Shown: positions 23,700 to 32,965 of the stretch, one piece after another
Layout of the letters: each line of letters opens with the position of its first letter
How positions within the stretch are numbered: the first letter of the stretch is position 1
Origin: Clostridiales bacterium
Lineage (GTDB): Bacteria; Bacillota; Clostridia; Christensenellales; Aristaeellaceae
Direction: 5' to 3'
Assembly (NCBI GenBank): GCA_015056265.1
Contig: SVGR01000004.1
Location: 1-49,120 of the forward strand
Length of the DNA stretch: 49,120 bases
The notes under the pieces: generated by a model
Seen by the model: the letters and a program-made list of their open reading frames with translations, nothing else
The model's database searches: none
What the model was told of the DNA's origin: nothing
Made by a program: the position numbers and the translations under genes

Positions 23700-24569
23700 T
23701 TATTCGCCGTCGGCTTTTTCTTCTTCGCATATGGAGGCGTGGGATTGGCTTCGGCAATCCTTTGCTGAAATGCCGGATAGTTTTTTGAATATACGGCGGA
23801 AATAGTTGCAATCGCAGAATCCGGTGAGGGCTGCAATTTCTGTGATGGGCAAATCCGTATTTTCCAGCAGCTTGGTAGCGTACAGAATGCGTCGCCGCTG
23901 GATATATTCCGCCAGAGAGCAATCCAGATAAGGCTGGGAAAGCTTATAGAGCTGGGTGCGGCTGACAAAAAAATGATTGCACAGATCGGAAATCTGGAGA
24001 GGTTTGGCCAGGTGTGCGTCAATGTATTCATTGAGGTTTTTGAGGAAGTCATTCTTGTTGGGCCTGATCATTTGCTTGCTCAGGCAGAACAGGGCCAGGG
24101 ATTCCAGGGTGGTGACAGCGGCGTTCATCACATCCTGCCCCCGGCTGTCCAGGGAAAGGATGGCCTGGCGCAGCTCATCCTCCGGGAAATGGTAAGGCTT
24201 AAGATAATCATATATTTCTTGCCGCTGCTCATGGATCCGCGCGCTGTCAATCACCTCGCCGCACATGATGTAAGCCAGAATATGATTATCAATTTTTAAC
24301 GGAATGATGAAGATCTGCAGACCGACGTGACAGGTATAGATATGGGGAGAGGTGTTTTTCTGGCAGCGGATGAAGGCGGCAAGATCGCATTGACGGCATT
24401 TTTCATCCAGCTCCGGCTTGGTTCGGGTCAGCACGCAAAGCTGGCAGGGCTGGGAAGGAAAGGTAATCAGTTCCTGCGCATTGTGGTCCAGCAGCCCGAT
24501 GCGCATCCCGGTAAGGGTGTAAAAGTCTTTCAGAACGATCTGAAGATTTTTTGTATCAATGCTTGCCAA
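23700..24569 (-). CDS. AraC-family regulator with PocR-type sensor domain
   Basis: A 289-residue transcription factor. Residues 1-170 resemble a PocR ligand-binding domain, with a cysteine-rich segment (CQLCVLTRTKPELDEKCRQCD at about 42-62, further Cys near 70 and 80) that may bind metal. Residues 185-280 hold two AraC helix-turn-helix motifs, LQISDLCNHFFVSRTQLYKL and LPITEIAALTGFCDCNYFRR followed by IFKKLSGISAKDCR. The TTG start at 24567-24569 is supported by GGAGG at spacing 8 and by the domain start. It is divergent from the third GH43-like gene and is the only activator-type regulator in the locus, so it is the best candidate to bind the two-block promoter element. Confidence 0.85.
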   Translation of the reverse strand: MASIDTKNLQIVLKDFYTLTGMRIGLLDHNAQELITFPSQPCQLCVLTRTKPELDEKCRQCDLAAFIRCQKNTSPHIYTCHVGLQIFIIPLKIDNHILAYIMCGEVIDSARIHEQRQEIYDYLKPYHFPEDELRQAILSLDSRGQDVMNAAVTTLESLALFCLSKQMIRPNKNDFLKNLNEYIDAHLAKPLQISDLCNHFFVSRTQLYKLSQPYLDCSLAEYIQRRRILYATKLLENTDLPITEIAALTGFCDCNYFRRIFKKLSGISAKDCRSQSHASICEEEKADGE

Positions 24570-24839
24570 CGAAACCGCCTCCGCCTAAAAGCGCTGCTCA
24601 GGATATTGACTAATATTATACACGATTTGTTTCTTTGAGCAATAGAGGAAACGGTGAAATCGGAAAAAATGAGAACGATTTTACACAAAATAGCGGATTT
24701 TCCCTTTTCATTCGATGGCGGATCCTGCTATATTAAATTGACGATATGGGATGAAAACGATGAATTTCGACATGAACACCAACGAGGTTTATCTAAAAAA
24801 CAGAATAGAGTACCCCAGTCAGAGAGGAGTAGTATTCAT
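24570..24839. other. Divergent araC/GH43-like promoter region (270 bp)
   Basis: Minus strand: TTGCTC (24637-24642), 16 bp, TATAAT (24615-24620) for the AraC gene. Plus strand: regulon promoter D. The frame open through this stretch is not coding because a promoter lies in it. Confidence 0.6.
24675..24734 (+). promoter_or_regulatory. Regulon promoter D (third GH43-like gene)
   Basis: ACGATTTTAC at 24675, ATTTTCCCT at 24697-24705, TATATT at 24729-24734, 54 bp from ACG; -35 position TTTCAT is poor. Start codon follows about 105 nt later. Confidence 0.7.
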
Positions 24840-26201
24840 ATGAATATGCTGGTGAACGGTGGCATTTACATCATTCGGGATCAGGAAGGGCTGGCGCTGG
24901 CAGGCGACAACTTTGGCTTTCATGAGGCGGAAAAAGTTGTGATGCAGCCCTATTCTCAGGATCTGAACCAAGCCTGGCAGCTGAAACAGAACGAGGAGGG
25001 AAAATGGGGACTGATGAATCTGGCGGCGCGTCAGTGGTTCTACAGCTTCACATTTGATCAGCTGGCTTATGCCCCCTGCTTCCTGGTGCCCGGGGAAAAG
25101 GGCCCTGCCTATCCTGTTTTGCCCTGCGAAGAGGGCTATAAGATTGAGATTCTCGGCCAGTATGTTCAGAGCATGGGCGCTCATCAGCCGGTGATCCGCT
25201 CTGCTGAGGGAACGATATTTACATTTGAATTATTGCATGAAGGCCCCTGCGATCTGCCCCATATGCTGGTGCTTCGGGGGGATACCGCCAACACCGGCGT
25301 TTCGGAATTGTTCAAGGACGGGGATTGGTATTATTGCATCTGCGACCGCCGCAACGCCCATGAGAATCGGGAACGGGTGGGCATCAAGCGGTCGAAGGAT
25401 CTGATTCAATGGCACGATTATGATTTTTTACTGCCCCGCAGCAATCCGCGGCCCTATCCCTGGATGGAGGAGCACGTGCCGGAATGCGATATCTGGTGCC
25501 CCTCTCTGGATTATTTCGGCGGCAAGTATCGCATTTATTATGCCGTGACCAAGATTTTCAAGAATACCACGGTGATGGGACAGCTTTCCAATGTGACGCT
25601 GGATAAGAATGATCCTTATTACAACTGGGTGGACGAAGGCCCTGTGATGATCACCCGGGAGGGCGATGACTGGAACGCTATTGATCCCCATGTGATTCAT
25701 ACGTACGACGGGGAAATCTGGATGGTTTATGGTTCTGCCTGGTCGGGCATCAAGGTGCGCCGCATCAATGAGGAGACTGGCAAGGTATATGATGACAAGG
25801 TGTATTCCGTTTGCTACCGTGAAGAATTCCCGCACCCCGCCGAGGGCGGCTATCTGTTCAAACGGGACGGCTGGTATTACCTGGTGGCGGCGGTAGAACG
25901 GATGGATCAGAATTACCGGGCGGTAGTGGGACGCTCCCGGGATATCCGCGGCCCCTATCTGGACAGGGACGGCGTGGACATGATGAAAGAAGGCGGCACA
26001 ACCATCGTGGAGCATAAGCGCGGCCTGTGCTATCCGGGCCACAGCACGGTGCTGCAGGATGGGGATCAGTATTATATTGTCTTTGAGCATAAGGGCGGCC
26101 GGTGTGCCCAGGTGGAACTGGATATCAGTACCCTGACCTGGGAGGACGGCTGGCCGGAAAGCGCTGCCGGCCGCAGGGTGCTGGCCCGATTTGAAAAATA
26201 A
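24840..26201 (+). CDS. Cytoplasmic ricin-domain/GH43_5-like protein 3
   Basis: A 453-residue paralog without any signal peptide. Residues 5-135 form the ricin-like domain (NGGIY, LNQAW at 42-46); 140-450 the GH43-like propeller with NAIDPHV (Asp282), HPAEGGYL (Glu335), GRSRDIRGPYLDRDGVDMM and YPGHS (His401). At the base position the sequence is GVSEL, Val154 instead of Asp, with Glu156. ATG 24840 is preceded by GAGGAG at a suitable distance and gives an N-terminus that aligns with the next two genes; the longer GTG-initiated frame spans the promoter and is rejected. Probably acts on imported oligosaccharides. First gene of an operon with protein 4. Confidence 0.85.
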   Translation: MNMLVNGGIYIIRDQEGLALAGDNFGFHEAEKVVMQPYSQDLNQAWQLKQNEEGKWGLMNLAARQWFYSFTFDQLAYAPCFLVPGEKGPAYPVLPCEEGYKIEILGQYVQSMGAHQPVIRSAEGTIFTFELLHEGPCDLPHMLVLRGDTANTGVSELFKDGDWYYCICDRRNAHENRERVGIKRSKDLIQWHDYDFLLPRSNPRPYPWMEEHVPECDIWCPSLDYFGGKYRIYYAVTKIFKNTTVMGQLSNVTLDKNDPYYNWVDEGPVMITREGDDWNAIDPHVIHTYDGEIWMVYGSAWSGIKVRRINEETGKVYDDKVYSVCYREEFPHPAEGGYLFKRDGWYYLVAAVERMDQNYRAVVGRSRDIRGPYLDRDGVDMMKEGGTTIVEHKRGLCYPGHSTVLQDGDQYYIVFEHKGGRCAQVELDISTLTWEDGWPESAAGRRVLARFEK

Positions 26202-26246
26202 GAAAAACGGATCCAATCAAAAATCAGGAAACAGGGGGAAACTGTT

Positions 26247-27623
26247 ATGAGCAAACTGATTGATGGCGGCGTATATAAGATTGTTGCACCGGATGGATTG
26301 GTGCTGGCAGGGGATGATTTTGGTTATCATGAGGGCGACCGCGTGGTGCTGCAGCCCTATACCTATGATTTGAATCAGGCCTGGAAACTGAAGAAAACGG
26401 CCAGCGGAAGCTGGAACATCATCAATATGGCTGCAGGAATGACGATGTGTTCCATGGGCCTGGTTTATCATCAGATGGATCATGCGCCGTTCTTTTTGTT
26501 CACCAAGCCTTGCGGCTGTGTCTTCAGCATCATAGAAGAAGATGATGGATGCTATATCGCCCTGAACGACGATCACAAAATGACGGCGGAACAGGGAGCC
26601 CATCAGCCTGTGCTCATCGGCAAGGGAACGCCCCTGCGCTTTGAATTGCTGGACGACGGGTCGTATGAGCTTCCGCAGGTGAAGGTATTGTGCGGCGATA
26701 CGATTCATATGGGCATTCCGGAGCTGATCAAGGACGGCGAATGGTATTATGCCGTTTATGATAATCTGACCCGCGGCGATACCAAGGGCCGGATCGGCCT
26801 GAACCGCTCCCGGGATATGATCCGCTGGCATCTGTATGATGAATTCATGCCTCAGAGCACCCCTCGCCCCTTCCCCTGGATGGATGAAATGGTGCCGGGC
26901 TGCGAAATCTGGTGCCCGGGCATTGCGCACTTTGGCGGCAAATACCGGATCTATTATGCGGCCACCAGGAACCTGAAAAACACAACCGTCATGGCCATGA
27001 TCACCAATGATACCCTGGATGTGAATGATCCCCGCTATGCGTGGAAGGACGCCGGCCCCGTCATGCGTACCACGGAAACGGATAATTACAACGTAATTGA
27101 TCCCCATATTTTCCGCACGTATGATGATGAACTGTGGATGGTCTTCGGCTCTGCCTGGTCGGGAGTAAAGCTATGCCGCATTAATGAAGAAACCGGTATG
27201 CTTTATGATGGTGAAATGGTCTCTGTGGCCTATCGGGAGGAATTCCCCCATTCCTGCGAAGGCGGCTATTTGTTCAAACGCAACGGCTGGTATTACCTGA
27301 TGGTGGTGGTGGAACGGGGCGACCAGAACTATCGTGCCATCGTGGGCCGTTCCCGGGATATCCGCGGGCCGTATGTGGATAAAAATGGCGTCAGCCTGAT
27401 GGATGAAGGCGGAGAAACCATCGTGGAATATAAGCAGCGGGGCGTGTACTACCCTGGTCATTGCTCTGTTTTCCAGGAGGGTGAACAGTATTATATGGTC
27501 TTTGAAAACTGGTATGATCGCTGTTCCACAACCCAGATGAATATCAGCACAATCATCTGGGAAGATGATTGGCCTGATACCGCCGTGGGGCGTCGGGTGC
27601 TGAAGCGCTTTGAGAAACCATAA
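26247..27623 (+). CDS. Cytoplasmic ricin-domain/GH43_5-like protein 4
   Basis: A 458-residue paralog without signal peptide, 45 bp downstream of protein 3. Ricin-like residues 5-135 begin DGGVYKIV and include LNQAW at 42-46; the propeller keeps NVIDPHI (Asp285), HSCEGGYL (Glu338), GRSRDIRGPYVDKNGVSLM and YPGHC. The base position reads MGIPEL at 155-160, Ile157 for Asp, with Glu159. A GGGGG-rich site precedes the ATG. The N-terminal domain shares DDFGYHEGDRVVLQPY with proteins 3 and 5, showing recent tandem duplication of the cytoplasmic subgroup. Confidence 0.85.
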   Translation: MSKLIDGGVYKIVAPDGLVLAGDDFGYHEGDRVVLQPYTYDLNQAWKLKKTASGSWNIINMAAGMTMCSMGLVYHQMDHAPFFLFTKPCGCVFSIIEEDDGCYIALNDDHKMTAEQGAHQPVLIGKGTPLRFELLDDGSYELPQVKVLCGDTIHMGIPELIKDGEWYYAVYDNLTRGDTKGRIGLNRSRDMIRWHLYDEFMPQSTPRPFPWMDEMVPGCEIWCPGIAHFGGKYRIYYAATRNLKNTTVMAMITNDTLDVNDPRYAWKDAGPVMRTTETDNYNVIDPHIFRTYDDELWMVFGSAWSGVKLCRINEETGMLYDGEMVSVAYREEFPHSCEGGYLFKRNGWYYLMVVVERGDQNYRAIVGRSRDIRGPYVDKNGVSLMDEGGETIVEYKQRGVYYPGHCSVFQEGEQYYMVFENWYDRCSTTQMNISTIIWEDDWPDTAVGRRVLKRFEKP

Positions 27624-27637
27624 TTCATATATCAAAT

Positions 27638-27676
27638 GGCGGCAGGGAAAACGGCATGCGCGTTTTCCCTACCGCC
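27638..27676 (+). terminator. Strong hairpin after protein 4
   Basis: Arms of about 16 bp (GGCGG-c-AGGGAAAACG with CGTTTTCCCT-a-CCGCC) around a 7-nt loop, followed by TTATAT. T-run is poor but the helix is long. Confidence 0.55.
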
Positions 27677-27726
27677 TTATATGAAAAGCGGTAAAACTTT
27701 GATGTACGTTCAGAAAGTATTTCCGG

Positions 27727-27787
27727 ACGATTTTGCAGGAATAGAATCATATTCCCTCTTTTGTGGCCCAGATTTTTTTGCTATAAT
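27727..27787 (+). promoter_or_regulatory. Regulon promoter B (fifth GH43-like gene and transport operon)
   Basis: CCGGACGATTTTGC (ACG at 27727), ATATTCCCT at 27749-27757, TATAAT at 27782-27787, 55 bp from ACG. Shares with promoter E also a GATTTTT tract just upstream of the -10. Start codon follows 99 nt later. Confidence 0.72.
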
Positions 27788-27886
27788 ACTTGGAGAGAAA
27801 AACTTGTATTGCTGAATTGACAGGATTATTTGCATCCCAGGCGGCAAGAGTCAGTTTTTCTATAGGGCCTAAACAAGACAAGGGCG

Positions 27887-29248
27887 ATGAACATGCTGAA
27901 AAACGGCGGAATTTACAAAATAGTTGCTCCGAATGGTCTGGTATTGTCGGGCGGCGATTTTGGTTTCCATGAATGCGACCGGGTTGTGCTACAAAGCTAC
28001 AGCCATGATCTGAATCAGGCATGGCGTTTTCGCAGAACATCCAGTGGGATGTGGAGATTGGAGAACCTGGCAGCAGGATTGGGATTGCGTTATCTTCAGC
28101 TGGGGCAGCAAAAGCATGCGCCATATCGTCTGTTTCCCCTGCAGCTAAGCACGTCGTTTCATCTGCAAGAAACGATGGATGGGTGGCTCATCGGTACTCC
28201 GGGAAATGCTCTGACTGTGACAGAGGGTGAGCATCAGCCTGTGATTCAAGGCGAGGGGACAGCATTTTGTCTGGAACTGATCGAAAAAATTGATGATGAA
28301 TTGCCCCGGATGCTTGTGCTTAAGGGAGATATTGATCACGCTGCAGTGCCGGAAATCTTTCGGGATGGCGATTGGTACTATTGTGTAGCAGGTACCTGGA
28401 AGCTTTGGCCTATGGAAGGGCGCATCGGATTGTTGCGGTCGAAAGATATGATCCGTTGGTATCGTTACGATGCGTTTCTGCCCGAAAGCAAGCCGCGGCC
28501 CTTTTCCTGGATGGAAGAACATGTGCCGGACTGTGAAATCTGGTGCCCCGGATTAACTTACTTTGGCGGGAAATACCGGATATACTATGCTGTAACCCGC
28601 AATTGCCGCAATACTTCCGCCATGGCGCAGCTTACAAATGTGACGCTTGACAAGGACGATCCGCGTTATGCCTGGAAGGATGAAGGGATTGTTATGGAAA
28701 GCACTGAAGCGGATGATTGGAACGCCATTGATCCCCATATAATCAGAACCTATGAAAACGAACTGTGGATGGTATATGGATCAGCATTGTCAGGAGTGAA
28801 GGTCCGCAGGATTGATGAAGAGAGCGGTAAGGTCTATGATGACAATGTTTTTTCCGTTGCTTACCGGGAAGAATATCCGCATCCGGCAGAAGGCGGATAT
28901 GTCTTTAAGCGAGATGGCTGGTATTATTTGACCTGTGCGGTGGAGCGCACGGATCAGAATTATCGCACAGTCGTGGGCCGTTCCCAAAATATCAGAGGAC
29001 CGTACCTGGATAAAAAAGGTGTAAGTCTGATGGATGAAGGCGGCGAAACCATTGTTGAATTCAAACGGGGATTGAGTTATCCTGGGCATAGTTCGGTTTT
29101 CCAGGATGACGAAAAATACTATATCATATTTGAAAACTTCTACGAACGCTGCAGCACGCAGGAGATGGCGATCAGCACACTGGCCTGGAAGGATGGATGG
29201 CCACAGAGCGCCGCAGGACGAACTGTGCTGGGGCTTGAAGACGAATGA
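27887..29248 (+). CDS. Cytoplasmic ricin-domain/GH43_5-like protein 5
   Basis: A 453-residue paralog, no signal peptide, closest to protein 3. Ricin-like residues 5-135 (NGGIYKIV, LNQAW at 42-46); propeller with NAIDPHI (Asp282), HPAEGGYV (Glu335), GRSQNIRGPYLDKKGVSLM and YPGHS. The base position is AVPEI at 153-157, Val154 for Asp, with Glu156. Codon use is more AT-rich than in proteins 3 and 4. The ATG at 27887 (or 27893, two codons later) has only an AAGGG site. It is the first gene after promoter B and lies 49 bp before the large solute-binding protein, which suggests one operon with the transporter. Confidence 0.83.
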   Translation: MNMLKNGGIYKIVAPNGLVLSGGDFGFHECDRVVLQSYSHDLNQAWRFRRTSSGMWRLENLAAGLGLRYLQLGQQKHAPYRLFPLQLSTSFHLQETMDGWLIGTPGNALTVTEGEHQPVIQGEGTAFCLELIEKIDDELPRMLVLKGDIDHAAVPEIFRDGDWYYCVAGTWKLWPMEGRIGLLRSKDMIRWYRYDAFLPESKPRPFSWMEEHVPDCEIWCPGLTYFGGKYRIYYAVTRNCRNTSAMAQLTNVTLDKDDPRYAWKDEGIVMESTEADDWNAIDPHIIRTYENELWMVYGSALSGVKVRRIDEESGKVYDDNVFSVAYREEYPHPAEGGYVFKRDGWYYLTCAVERTDQNYRTVVGRSQNIRGPYLDKKGVSLMDEGGETIVEFKRGLSYPGHSSVFQDDEKYYIIFENFYERCSTQEMAISTLAWKDGWPQSAAGRTVLGLEDE

Positions 29249-29297
29249 TCCGCGAGCTGTTTTCAAGGTGAAATTATGACACGGAGGAGAGATGTAG

Positions 29298-32054
29298 ATG
29301 AAGCGTTTTATACTGATATTGGTCATGCTCTTGCTGGTTGCGGCAGGAGCAATGGCTGAACAGAATTATGAGGATTATTATGCCGAATATGCTCATCTGT
29401 CCGAAGTGGAAGGAAATATTGGGATCGGACAGACCGTTGCCGCTGGCCAGTCGCTGGAAATCAGTGTGACCATGGAGCGGGATGCTTTTGTCTATCCGCA
29501 GTTTACATACCGGCTGCTGGATGATACAATTCTGGATTTTGGCTATGTTCTGGCTGTGGACGGCGTTATTCCATACACGGAATGCAATTCGCTGATGCTG
29601 GATAGCTGGTGGGCTGCATCCCGCGATTTCCCGCTGGATCGCTATGGCAATGAAGTGGCGCCGCTGCCCGATAAGGTGAGGGACGCTTTCAGCCAGGGCC
29701 TGGCCGGCAAGGAAGCCATTTATGCCCAGGATATGGGCCTGTTCCTGACGGCGGGTGAGCATACGCTGCGCCTGACGGCTACCCAAGGGACGGCAGAACT
29801 GATCAGCCTTTCATTCGTCATTCCTGCCCAAACTCCGCAGACTCAGCCCCATGAACTGACCGGCGAAAACATCATCACCCTGCAGGGGGAACAGGCGGAT
29901 CGGCGCAATTCCGCCAATATCCGTGTGGGCGCCCTGTATAATACGCAGTTGGAGCCTTATTCGTCGGATGGAAAGCGGATCAACTACATTGAGGATGGTT
30001 CCTGGAAGTATGCGGGCGACAAGCTGGTGTATACCTTCCAGGTGGAGCAGGAAGGGTACTATGGTTTGTCCCTGCGCTGCCGTCAGTCCGGGAAAACGGA
30101 TTTCCCGGTGTGGCGCACGGCTCTCATTGACGGTGCCGTGCCCTCTTCTGCGTTTGAAAACTTTGCTATCGATTCCGCATTGAATTTTGAAAATTATATT
30201 GTCCGTGATGAGCAGGGGAACCCTGCCACGGTATACCTGACGGCAGGGGAGCACACCCTGACGCTGAATGTGACCGTGACGCCGATCTGGGAAGAAATCA
30301 ATACGCTGAACCGTATTTCTGAGGAAATGTCTGCCCTGGGCCTGGAAGTCAGCAAAATTACGGGCGGCAACACGGATACTTACCGTGACTTTGATCTTTC
30401 TGCTTATGGCCTGGATGTGGAAACGGCGCTGATGGGCTGGAAGAACGAACTGGAAGCAAGCGAAGCGCGGCTCAACGCCATTGCAGGCGTCAAGGAATCC
30501 GGCGAAATTTCCTACCTGCGGCTGGCTATTGAATTGCTGGATTCCCTGATGGAAAAGCCCAATGATCTGCCCAAACGCCTGGCCATATTCTCCCAGGGCT
30601 CCTCCAGCGCCCGATTCTATGTGATCAGCACATCGGATAGCTTGCGTCTGTCCCCCCTGGGATTGGACAGCGTATCCCTTTTCCAGGATGAGAAGGATTT
30701 GCCTACCGGGATGAACGGGCTTGAGTCGGTCATGGCCACCATCAACCGTTTCGGCGCTTCTTTCTCTGCTCAATCGTATGAAGCGACGGGAAGCGACGGC
30801 GAAACCCTTCAGGTGTGGCTGAACCGTCCCCGGCAGATCCTGGAAATCTTGCAGCAAATGGTGGACGCACAGTTTACGCCGGCTACCGGCATTAAGGTGG
30901 ATCTGTCTATCATGCCCGACGCCAGCAAGCTGGTGCTGGCCAATGCCTCCGGAACTTCGCCGGACGTGGCCATCGGCATTGCCTCCGGCTCCGTGGTGGA
31001 TATGGCCGTCCGCGGTATGCTGGTGGATATGCGCCGGTTTGATACATTCAAGGAGGTGGGCCGCCGCTTCACGCCCGGCCTGATGATTCCCGGCGCTTAT
31101 CAGGATGGCTGCTATGCCCTGCCGGAAACCTTCCATTTCTACGTGCTTTTCTACCGGACGGACATCATGGAATCATTGGGGCTGGAAGTGCCCAATACCA
31201 TGGAGGAAGTGCGTGAAATGCTGCCCACGCTGCAGCGCTTCGGTATGAACTATAACAGCTTTGTGGCCAACTCCGCCGGTTACAAGGGATTTGCCATCAC
31301 GCTGCCCTATATTGTGCAAAATGGCGGCAAGCTGTTTGAAAGCGGCAGCATGAAGACGTTGCTGGGCAGCGATGAGGCCCTTGACGGCATTCGTCAGTTG
31401 ACCAACGATTTTATCATGTATTCCATGGACTTTGAAGTGTCCAGCTTCTATCAGTCCTTCCGTGACGGGGTGCTGCCCATTGGCACCAGTACGATGGGAA
31501 CGTATATGCAGCTGCTCAACGCAGCCCCGGAAATCGCCGGCAAGTGGGATATCGCCTTGTTCCCGGGCATTGAGGATGAAAACGGGGAAATCCAGCGCTG
31601 GACCTGCAATGCGGGTGAAAGCAGCATCATCTTCAAATCCAGCCAGATGCAGGATGAAGCCTGGAAATTCCTGGATTGGTATATGTCGGATGAGGTACAG
31701 ACAGAGTTTGGCTATCGTCTGACGGCAATCATGGGCAACGAATACCTTTGGAACAGTGCCAATCTCAATGCTTTTATGGCGTCTTCCTGGCCGGAAGAGG
31801 ATAAAGCAGTGATTGCGGAACAGCTCAAATGGACATACGAACCCAGCCGCATTCTGGGCGCCTATATGGTGGAGCGCGAATTGTCCAATGCCATCAATGC
31901 CATTGTGCAGGATCATGAGAATCTGCGCTCGGCCATGGACGAGGCCATCAAGCGCATTGACCGCGAAGTGCAGCGTAAAATGGACGCCTATGGCCTGAAG
32001 GAAGAGGACTTTATCATGATTGATGTTGAGACGATTGAAGGGTGGTTGAAGTGA
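29298..32054 (+). CDS. Very large ABC solute-binding protein (CUT1 type)
   Basis: A 918-residue secreted protein. A signal peptide ends near AMA/EQN; there is no lipobox cysteine. Residues 25-450 contain two beta-rich modules that look like carbohydrate-binding jelly rolls (each ends in an AGEHTLxL segment near 150 and 315), and about residues 480-900 form a type-1 extracellular solute-binding domain ([82 protein letters not shown]). This is about twice the length of a usual binding protein. GGAGG precedes the ATG. The stop overlaps the next ATG by one base. Ligand is inferred to be an arabinan-derived or related oligosaccharide from context. Confidence 0.83.
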   Translation: MKRFILILVMLLLVAAGAMAEQNYEDYYAEYAHLSEVEGNIGIGQTVAAGQSLEISVTMERDAFVYPQFTYRLLDDTILDFGYVLAVDGVIPYTECNSLMLDSWWAASRDFPLDRYGNEVAPLPDKVRDAFSQGLAGKEAIYAQDMGLFLTAGEHTLRLTATQGTAELISLSFVIPAQTPQTQPHELTGENIITLQGEQADRRNSANIRVGALYNTQLEPYSSDGKRINYIEDGSWKYAGDKLVYTFQVEQEGYYGLSLRCRQSGKTDFPVWRTALIDGAVPSSAFENFAIDSALNFENYIVRDEQGNPATVYLTAGEHTLTLNVTVTPIWEEINTLNRISEEMSALGLEVSKITGGNTDTYRDFDLSAYGLDVETALMGWKNELEASEARLNAIAGVKESGEISYLRLAIELLDSLMEKPNDLPKRLAIFSQGSSSARFYVISTSDSLRLSPLGLDSVSLFQDEKDLPTGMNGLESVMATINRFGASFSAQSYEATGSDGETLQVWLNRPRQILEILQQMVDAQFTPATGIKVDLSIMPDASKLVLANASGTSPDVAIGIASGSVVDMAVRGMLVDMRRFDTFKEVGRRFTPGLMIPGAYQDGCYALPETFHFYVLFYRTDIMESLGLEVPNTMEEVREMLPTLQRFGMNYNSFVANSAGYKGFAITLPYIVQNGGKLFESGSMKTLLGSDEALDGIRQLTNDFIMYSMDFEVSSFYQSFRDGVLPIGTSTMGTYMQLLNAAPEIAGKWDIALFPGIEDENGEIQRWTCNAGESSIIFKSSQMQDEAWKFLDWYMSDEVQTEFGYRLTAIMGNEYLWNSANLNAFMASSWPEEDKAVIAEQLKWTYEPSRILGAYMVERELSNAINAIVQDHENLRSAMDEAIKRIDREVQRKMDAYGLKEEDFIMIDVETIEGWLK

Positions 32055-32944
32055 TGAATCTAAAGAAGCTTCGGATCAACCCGGCCACATGGTTTCTGCT
32101 TCCTTATGGTATGCTGTTTGTGACCTTCATCATCATTCCGGTGGTCATGGCCATATTGCTGTCCTTTACCAATTTTGACTCGGTGCAGCTGCCGTCCTTC
32201 GTCGGCCTGGCAAACTATATTGATTTGCTGACGAAGGATACCATTTTCATGCAGTATGTGCTGCCCAATACCATTACCTATGCGTTAATCGTAGGGCCGG
32301 TGGGCTACATCCTGTCCTTCCTGCTGGCCTGGAGTCTGAGCCAGATCCAAAAGACGCCCCGCACGATCCTGGCGCTGCTGATTTACAGCCCCTCCATGAC
32401 CAGCGGCGTGGCCATGACGGTGGTATGGAAGATTCTCTTCTCCGGCGACCAGCGGGGCTATCTGAATTCCCTGCTGATGGAGCTGGGCTGGATCAGCGAA
32501 CCCATTGCCTTCCTGCAAAATTCTGCTACGCTGATGCCTATCATGATCATCGTGGCGCTCTGGTCCAGTATGGGCGTTGGCTTCCTGGCCATGCTGGCTG
32601 GTATCATGAACATTGATGAAACCATGTATGAAGCGGCGAGCATTGACGGCGTCCGCAGCCGCGCGCAGGAAATGTTCTATATCACCATTCCGCTGATGAA
32701 GCCCCAGATGCTCTTTGGCGCTGTAATGGCGGTGGTCAATACGTTCCAGACGGGCTATATCGGCGTGGCGCTTTCCGGCTCCAATCCTACGCCGCAGTAT
32801 GCCGGCCAGTTGATTGTCAACCTGATTGAAGACTATGGTTTGATCCGTTATGAAATGGGTTATGCCGCATCGGCGTCGGTACTGCTGCTGGTGTGCGTGT
32901 ATGCGCTGTCCAAGGGGGCGCGCAAGGTATTCCATGAGGATTGA
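32054..32944 (+). CDS. Sugar ABC transporter permease (MalF type, importer 1)
   Basis: A 296-residue inner-membrane permease with six predicted spans, the first at [23 protein letters not shown]. The EAA loop that docks the ATPase is [25 protein letters not shown] near residue 195. The ATG at 32054 overlaps the previous stop (TGATG). A start four codons earlier is possible but less likely. It is a MalF-type subunit whose MalG-type partner is inferred to be the gene at 40589, since 37103 and 38056 form an adjacent pair of their own. Confidence 0.9.
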   Translation: MNLKKLRINPATWFLLPYGMLFVTFIIIPVVMAILLSFTNFDSVQLPSFVGLANYIDLLTKDTIFMQYVLPNTITYALIVGPVGYILSFLLAWSLSQIQKTPRTILALLIYSPSMTSGVAMTVVWKILFSGDQRGYLNSLLMELGWISEPIAFLQNSATLMPIMIIVALWSSMGVGFLAMLAGIMNIDETMYEAASIDGVRSRAQEMFYITIPLMKPQMLFGAVMAVVNTFQTGYIGVALSGSNPTPQYAGQLIVNLIEDYGLIRYEMGYAASASVLLLVCVYALSKGARKVFHED

Positions 32945-32965
32945 TGCACGGAAGGGGGTGGCAGT

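Noticed and set aside
24654-24839. 62-codon extension of GH43-like protein 3 from a GTG
   Set aside because: A regulon promoter with -10 at 24729 lies within it, and the paralogs start at the ATG chosen.
20644-29248. Tandem GH43-like genes as a DNA repeat array or CRISPR-like structure
   Set aside because: Similarity is at protein level between diverged paralogs; no short regularly spaced repeats were found anywhere in the window.
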